Assembly (NCBI RefSeq): GCF_016907925.1 | Contig: NZ_JAFBCZ010000005.1 | Coordinates: 62,001-126,000, forward strand | Direction of reading: 5' to 3' | Source of the DNA: Herpetosiphon giganteus | GTDB lineage: Bacteria; Chloroflexota; Chloroflexia; Chloroflexales; Herpetosiphonaceae | Length of the DNA: 64,000 nt | Part shown: piece by piece, positions 60,345 through 64,000 of the stretch | How the letters are laid out: each line of letters starts with the position of its first letter | Position numbering within the stretch: position 1 is the stretch's first letter | Translations under genes and position numbers: made by a program | Notes under the pieces: model-generated | Databases searched by the model: none | The model's input: only the letters and a program-made list of their open reading frames with translations | What the model was told of the DNA's origin: nothing

Positions 60345-60380
60345 GAACAGGCCACTGGATAGTACTCCAGTGGCCTGTTC
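60345..60380 (-). terminator. Terminator of the DRGH nuclease gene
   Basis: A 15-bp perfect stem (GAACAGGCCACTGGA with 60366-60380) lies 28 bases past the stop of the gene at 60408. On the minus strand it continues into a second, smaller palindrome (TCGTCCTTAAGGACGA). Confidence 0.8.
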
Positions 60381-60407
60381 TTGGTTTCAGGAAAATTGTC
60401 TAGGGCG

Positions 60408-61820
60408 TTATTGACAGCTCACGCTGTGGCTGCCCAATCCGCTGAAGGTATCGCTGCTGTAGGCATCCCATGCGCTGCTTGGGCTAAAGCTATCGCTGCG
60501 ATTGGTGTCGCCTGAGGCAATGTTGGCCTTGCGGCGCAACGTGCGGTCGCTGGTCAACCCACTCCAACCACTGCTGCCTGGATCGTTGCCAACTTGGCCG
60601 AAGCTATCAACAACTGTGCCGTTGTAGGTCAATACCAAGGCATCGTTACCATTGAAGTTGGCCACGCCATTGGTGATGTTGGCTAGATTCAAGAGGCTGC
60701 TTGAAGCAGAGGCATTGGCAATTACATAGGTTGCGCCATTGGCCAGCGAGCCACTTAAATTAACGCTGCTAGTGGCGTTGGTCGCGCCATTCGCATAGAG
60801 TTGGATGCTATAGCCGCTCAAGCTGACGCTGGATCCAGTATTGTTGTAAAGTTCCAAGGCTTTGTTGCTGCCGCTGCCTTCCACGTATTCCGAGAAGAAC
60901 AAGCGAGTTGAGCTACAGCCAGTGCTTGGTGGGGGCGTTGCGGTGCGCACTGGAGTCGCGGTTGGGTTGCTTACTGAGGTTGGCACGGCGGTTGGCACTG
61001 GCGTTGTCGAGCCATCGATCCGCGCTTCGATGACACTTTGGATGCTAGTTGAAACATTCGAGAGAAAGTTATAGCCAGTCAAGCTTTCGAGCGCATCGAC
61101 TGTGGTCAGATAATCGCGCCAATCGTTATCGCGAATGCCTTGCACATTTGGCATGTTGATTGCAATAACCCGCGTATTATTGCTGATGCGGCTCAGGTCG
61201 TTGCTGCCTTGGCTCAGCACCACAATGATTTTCCAGGTTGAGTTGGGGATGCGCACTTTGCCGTTGGCGATTGTGCCGCGTGAGCCAGCGCCGCCTGTGA
61301 TCATATACAACTCATTGCCTGCGCTGACCAACTCGCGGGCGTAGGTTTCGAGGTCGACCCATGGGCCTTGATTGTTATCGGGAGCTTGGGGAATGATGTT
61401 GGTCATGAAGAAGGTTGGTTGGTTGTCGCTGGAGCTTGAGGTGCGGTCGCCGGAGGGAGTCATGTGGCCGCGATCGTAGCCGCTGCCGCTGTAGTCGCCG
61501 GTTGCGACCCGATACCAACCACTGGGCAAACTACTGTCTGATTGGAAATCGCTGCGTGAGGCGCTGCCAATATCGCCACTATCAAGGTGCCAACTGACCC
61601 AATTGGCGATGCCATTATCACGATGATACGAAAGTGCGTATTGGTTGCGTTGAATCAAATAATTGGTAGGATAGCTGCTGCTGGTGACCGCCCCGCTAGG
61701 ATTGCCCAAAACCAAGTTATCGCTACTGACGGTTTTGGCTTCCAACGGGTGAACCATGCTGGCCCCAGCAAAAATAATGACGAACAACGCGAGCAGGGTA
61801 ATCAGCCGATGATCCTTCAT
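60408..61820 (-). CDS. Secreted DNA/RNA non-specific endonuclease with lamin-tail domain
   Basis: A 470-residue exported nuclease. A signal peptide (LITLLALFVIIFAGASM) precedes a NUC1-type domain at about 30-275 with YDRGHMTPSGDRT and TNIIPQAPDNNQGPW, nearly identical to the nuclease at 30840. A short PTAVPTS linker leads to a lamin-tail domain at about 315-430 (RLFFSEYVEGSGSNKALELYN), a beta-sandwich common in secreted bacterial nucleases. The C-terminus ends in a Cys pair with the domain start (CSSTRLF and SVSCQ). Two paralogues with different tails suggest different placement on the cell or substrate. Confidence 0.93.
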   Translation of the reverse strand: MKDHRLITLLALFVIIFAGASMVHPLEAKTVSSDNLVLGNPSGAVTSSSYPTNYLIQRNQYALSYHRDNGIANWVSWHLDSGDIGSASRSDFQSDSSLPSGWYRVATGDYSGSGYDRGHMTPSGDRTSSSSDNQPTFFMTNIIPQAPDNNQGPWVDLETYARELVSAGNELYMITGGAGSRGTIANGKVRIPNSTWKIIVVLSQGSNDLSRISNNTRVIAINMPNVQGIRDNDWRDYLTTVDALESLTGYNFLSNVSTSIQSVIEARIDGSTTPVPTAVPTSVSNPTATPVRTATPPPSTGCSSTRLFFSEYVEGSGSNKALELYNNTGSSVSLSGYSIQLYANGATNATSSVNLSGSLANGATYVIANASASSSLLNLANITNGVANFNGNDALVLTYNGTVVDSFGQVGNDPGSSGWSGLTSDRTLRRKANIASGDTNRSDSFSPSSAWDAYSSDTFSGLGSHSVSCQ

Positions 61821-62103
61821 TTAAGTTCCTTTCAGAATGGAATTGCTGATCTGGAGGGTTGTTATGCTTTGCTCTGAGCGTAGGTACTATAGAATACCAT
61901 ACTTAATAATTTATTAAAGCATAGTCAAAAAATAGTTATATTTGGCAACGTCAACAATGACTATCGGGTTAGCTCGCAGAGGTGAATAGGTGTGCAGCCC
62001 ATCGCCCGCGTTTTCGTGGGAGAGGGGGTTTGGGGGTGAGGGAATGCTCAAATCGAGCGTGATTTGCGCTAGCCAAGCGGCCTAAAAATTCAAATCGCTG
62101 TGG
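61821..62103. other. Divergent intergenic region with a half palindromic repeat
   Basis: Between the nuclease start and the rplU promoter. The first 110 bases are AT-rich. At 61997-62044 there is one arm of the GC-rich repeat family (CGCCCGCGTTTTCGTGGGAGAGGG type, ending GGGTGAGGGA) without its mate. No gene is seen. Confidence 0.6.
61997..62044. repeat. Solo arm of the GC-rich palindromic repeat family
   Basis: The sequence matches the right-hand arm of copies at 28165, 35043 and 42550 (GCCCGCGTT...GTGGGAGAGGGGG...GGGGGTGAGGGA). The left arm is missing. It is the only copy not next to a stop codon; it lies between divergent genes. Confidence 0.75.
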
Positions 62104-62132
62104 TTGACAGCATCAAAGCTGTCTGTTATAAT
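62104..62132 (+). promoter_or_regulatory. Consensus sigma70 promoter of the rplU-rpmA-rpmE cluster
   Basis: TTGACA at 62104-62109 and TATAAT at 62127-62132 are both perfect and 17 bases apart. A dyad GACAGC-N6-GCTGTC (62106-62123) overlaps the -35 and spacer and could be an operator. Transcription would start near 62139, giving a leader of about 95 bases before the rplU start. Confidence 0.88.
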
Positions 62133-62164
62133 TCGTCGCCGTATTGTAAAGAAAAAATATCATT

Positions 62165-62219
62165 AAAAGAGGGCGGGCAGATGCCCCTCTCTTTTTTATC
62201 GGCGGCGGACCAAACCGCC
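62165..62219 (+). promoter_or_regulatory. Attenuator-like leader of rplU (L21-leader type)
   Basis: A GC-rich hairpin (GAGGG-C-GGGC pairing with GCCC-CTCTC, loop AGAT) at 62169-62191 is followed by six T residues, which reads as an intrinsic terminator inside the leader. A second hairpin GGCGG/CCGCC follows at 62201-62219, just before the ribosome-binding site AAGGAG. The layout suits feedback by a ribosomal protein, as in other L21 leaders. Confidence 0.6.
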
Positions 62220-62234
62220 AGAAGGAGCGGCATC

Positions 62235-62552
62235 GTGTACGCCATTATTCGAGACCGTGGCCAACAGTATCGCGTTGAGCCAGGCCAAACATTACAAATT
62301 GCCTTGACCGACGCTGAAGATGGAAGCACTATCGAATTTAATGAAGTCTTGATGGTTGGTGGAGCCGACACCTTTGTTGGCGCACCCTTGATCAGTGGCG
62401 CAGTTGTGAAAGCAACCGTTGGCGAAGTTGTGAAGGGCGAAAAGATCGTCGTGTTCCGCTACAAAGCAAAAGCACGCTATCGCCGCCGCACCGGCCATCG
62501 CCAAAAATACACTGAAATCACCATCAACGATATTGTAGTTCCCAACAAGTAA
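62235..62552 (+). CDS. rplU: 50S ribosomal protein L21
   Basis: A 105-residue ribosomal protein. It begins [17 protein letters not shown], the family's AIIxxGGxQYxVxxG start, and ends with the conserved [16 protein letters not shown]. The GTG at 62235 is preceded by AAGGAG with good spacing and matches the usual N-terminus; the longer frame from 62100 includes promoter and leader. It is first in the rplU-rpmA order common to most bacteria. Confidence 0.96.
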   Translation: MYAIIRDRGQQYRVEPGQTLQIALTDAEDGSTIEFNEVLMVGGADTFVGAPLISGAVVKATVGEVVKGEKIVVFRYKAKARYRRRTGHRQKYTEITINDIVVPNK

Positions 62553-62593
62553 TCTGACCGCGCGGTTGGCCCGCGTCTGAAAGGAGCCTGCAA

Positions 62594-62860
62594 ATGGCAC
62601 ATAAAAAAGGTGTAGGTAGCTCGCGAAACGGGCGCGACAGCAAGCCGCAAATGCGTGGTATCAAGCGCTTCGGTGGTGAGTTGGTTCAGCCTGGTTCAAT
62701 CATCGTTCGCCAATGTGGCACCAAAGTACGCCCTGGCGCAAATGTTGGCCTTGGCCGCGATTACACCATCTACTCGATGATTGATGGTCATGTCAAATTC
62801 GAAGATTACAGCCGCACCCAAAAAATGGTGAGCGTTGTACCTGCTGAAGCTGAAGCCTAA
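62594..62860 (+). CDS. rpmA: 50S ribosomal protein L27
   Basis: An 88-residue ribosomal protein starting [20 protein letters not shown], with the N-terminal tail that reaches the peptidyl-transferase centre and no cleavable extension. It follows rplU by 41 bases with AAAGGAG before the ATG. Confidence 0.97.
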
Positions 62861-62883
62861 AGCATCACCATCGAGGAGTTATC

Positions 62884-63201
62884 ATGAAGAAGAACATTCA
62901 CCCAAAATATTATCCCAATGCCAAAATTGTGGTGAACGGCGAAGAAGTCTTGATCACTGGCTCAACCAAGCCTGAATTGCGCTTGGACGTTTGGTCAGGC
63001 AACCACCCGTTCTACACCGGCGAACAACGCATCTTGGATACCGCTGGTCAAGTTGATCGCTTTATGAAGCGCTTGCAATCAAGCCAAGAAAAGCAATCAG
63101 ATGCCCAACGCCGCCGCGAAGCTCGCGCTCAACAAGCCCCCAAGAAGCGCAGCCTCTACGATGAAGTCTACGGCGAAGAACCAACTTCAACCGAAGAATA
63201 A
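62884..63201 (+). CDS. rpmE: 50S ribosomal protein L31
   Basis: A 105-residue L31 protein. MKKNIHPKYYPNAKIVVNGE and LRLDVWSGNHPFYTGEQ are the family signatures. The zinc-binding CxxC pair of L31 type A is absent (VLITGSTKPE stands in its place), so this is a cysteine-free version. The C-terminal 35 residues are a charged, extended tail longer than usual. It is followed by a terminator. Confidence 0.94.
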   Translation: MKKNIHPKYYPNAKIVVNGEEVLITGSTKPELRLDVWSGNHPFYTGEQRILDTAGQVDRFMKRLQSSQEKQSDAQRRREARAQQAPKKRSLYDEVYGEEPTSTEE

Positions 63202-63225
63202 GGTTTCATCGTTGTTCTGAACTGG

Positions 63226-63266
63226 AAAGAGCCACGCGATACCACCAGGCTTCGCGTGGCTCTTTT
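63226..63266 (+). terminator. Terminator of the ribosomal protein cluster
   Basis: A 13-bp stem (AAAGAGCCACGCG with 63253-63265) is followed by TTTT at 63263-63266. It lies 25 bases after the rpmE stop codon and precedes the tdk ribosome-binding site. Confidence 0.88.
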
Positions 63267-63312
63267 GTTGCCTTGCGGCCTGCACTTCCTCTTGATGCGA
63301 TAAGGAGTTCTC

Positions 63313-63921
63313 ATGCAACGTGGTGGGATTGAAGTTGTCTGCGGCAGTATGTTTAGCGGCAAAACCGAGGAACTGATTCGGCGTGTCAAGCGCGCGCAAA
63401 TCGCCCGGCAAAAAATCCAAGTGTTTAAGCCAGCCATCGATACTCGCTATTCCGATGAAGAAGTTGCTTCACATAATGGCGTGCGCGTGCTGGCAACCCC
63501 CGTGCAAACTGCTGCCGATATTGCGGCGGCGATTGTGCTTGAAACAACTGTCGTGGCGATCGATGAGGTTCAGTTTTTTGATCCTGCGGTGATCGATTTA
63601 TGCGATATTTTAGCCCAACGCGGCATTCGGGTCATTGTCGCTGGCTTAGATCAAGATTTTCGCGGTGAGCCATTTGGCCCATTGCCAACCTTGCTCGCCA
63701 AAGCCGAAGAAGTGACCAAGCTGCAAGCAATTTGTGTGATTTGTGGTCAAGCTGCTTCGCGCACGCAACGCTTGATCAACGGCATGCCTGCCTCGTATGA
63801 TGACCCAATTATTTTGGTTGGGGCGCAAGAAGCCTATGAAGCACGCTGTCGCCGTTGCCATGAAGTGCCACGCACCATCCGCAACGGCAATCACTATAGC
63901 GAATCGGCTGTGAATAGCTAA
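63313..63921 (+). CDS. tdk: Thymidine kinase (type II)
   Basis: A 202-residue kinase that phosphorylates thymidine. The P-loop is [11 protein letters not shown], the catalytic base Glu lies in AIDEVQFFD, and the zinc lobe has VICGQAA with the C-terminal RCRRCHEV. The lasso region is intact. AAGGAG lies ahead of the ATG. It is separated from rpmE by a terminator. Confidence 0.96.
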   Translation: MQRGGIEVVCGSMFSGKTEELIRRVKRAQIARQKIQVFKPAIDTRYSDEEVASHNGVRVLATPVQTAADIAAAIVLETTVVAIDEVQFFDPAVIDLCDILAQRGIRVIVAGLDQDFRGEPFGPLPTLLAKAEEVTKLQAICVICGQAASRTQRLINGMPASYDDPIILVGAQEAYEARCRRCHEVPRTIRNGNHYSESAVNS

Positions 63922-63923
63922 AT

Positions 63924-64000
63924 ATGCCAGGCTTGCAGCAACAATCGCCGCTGGCCTCGCCAAGCCCCGATCTGGCGCTTGCCTTGATCTCGTTTGGCGG
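63924..64000 (+). CDS. Partial CDS at the right edge
   Basis: An ATG at 63924, three bases after the tdk stop, opens a frame (MPGLQQQSPLASPSPDLALAL) that runs off the window after 25 residues. No ribosome-binding site is strong. In many genomes tdk is followed by prmC or prfA, but the residues visible do not confirm either. Confidence 0.35.
   Translation, partial: MPGLQQQSPLASPSPDLALALISFG

Noticed and set aside
1-64000. tRNA, rRNA and prophage or IS transposase genes
   Set aside because: No cloverleaf, rRNA-like sequence, transposase or phage gene was recognised on either strand. A tRNAscan-SE and Infernal run would be decisive.

Overview
The window looks like a chromosomal stretch of a Herpetosiphon-type member of the Chloroflexota. 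This is inferred from the gene content, not from a 16S gene, since no rRNA or tRNA gene was found. The content is secreted chitinase, nucleases, an expansin-like protein and a prolyl-oligopeptidase, Pro/Thr-rich linkers, PAS kinases, a Tad/CpaF ATPase next to a wHTH-AAA ATPase, and dense dispersed intergenic repeats. About 48 genes are supported. Base composition is near 50% GC, with an AT-richer island at about 39.9-42.0 kb.

Layout. 0-9.3 kb holds mixed metabolic and housekeeping genes (methyltransferase, isoaspartyl peptidase, YciI, double GNAT, a lipoprotein) and a two-gene unit with a CpaF/TadA ATPase and an AAA ATPase. 9.3-10.0 kb is a gene-free repeat field. 10.0-17.0 kb is a complete trans-4-hydroxy-L-proline catabolic operon (epimerase, three-subunit D-hydroxyproline dehydrogenase, deaminase, ketoglutarate-semialdehyde dehydrogenase) with a divergent PAS-AraC regulator. 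17.4-22.2 kb has an ECF sigma factor, an anti-sigma factor with a long Cys-punctuated Pro/Thr-rich ectodomain, and a convergent modular chitinase. 22.5-35.0 kb has a patatin lipase, PhaR, a PAS histidine kinase, glutamine synthetase, an expansin-like protein, an MFS transporter, a secreted DRGH nuclease, a degenerate GTPase-Roadblock protein and a divergent TPR-GGDEF protein.

35-39.8 kb is a head-to-tail minus-strand cluster: lspA, two tandem methionine aminopeptidases, two phosphorylase-superfamily genes (one canonical MTAP, one degenerate), a membrane protein and a DinB-like protein. 39.9-42.0 kb is a convergent restriction-modification pair. 42-54 kb has a TPR membrane protein, a zincin, selB, and a block of membrane and soluble glycosyltransferases plus a methyltransferase, which suggests cell-surface glycan synthesis; HAD and thiamine pyrophosphokinase genes follow on the plus strand. 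54-64 kb has an S9 peptidase, an ABC exporter (two permeases and an ATPase), a second DRGH nuclease with a lamin-tail domain, and the rplU-rpmA-rpmE-tdk cluster behind a consensus sigma70 promoter and an attenuator-like leader.

The most unusual non-coding signals are a palindromic GC-rich element of about 130 bp (ends CCCTCACCCC / GGGGTGAGGG), four of whose five occurrences sit 6-47 bp beyond a stop codon; an 80-bp double-hairpin repeat in two nearly identical copies; and hairpins that cover or precede ribosome-binding sites of the DNA methyltransferase, glnA and other genes. Among proteins, three secreted proteins share a short C-terminal motif of the FLPYVTK type.
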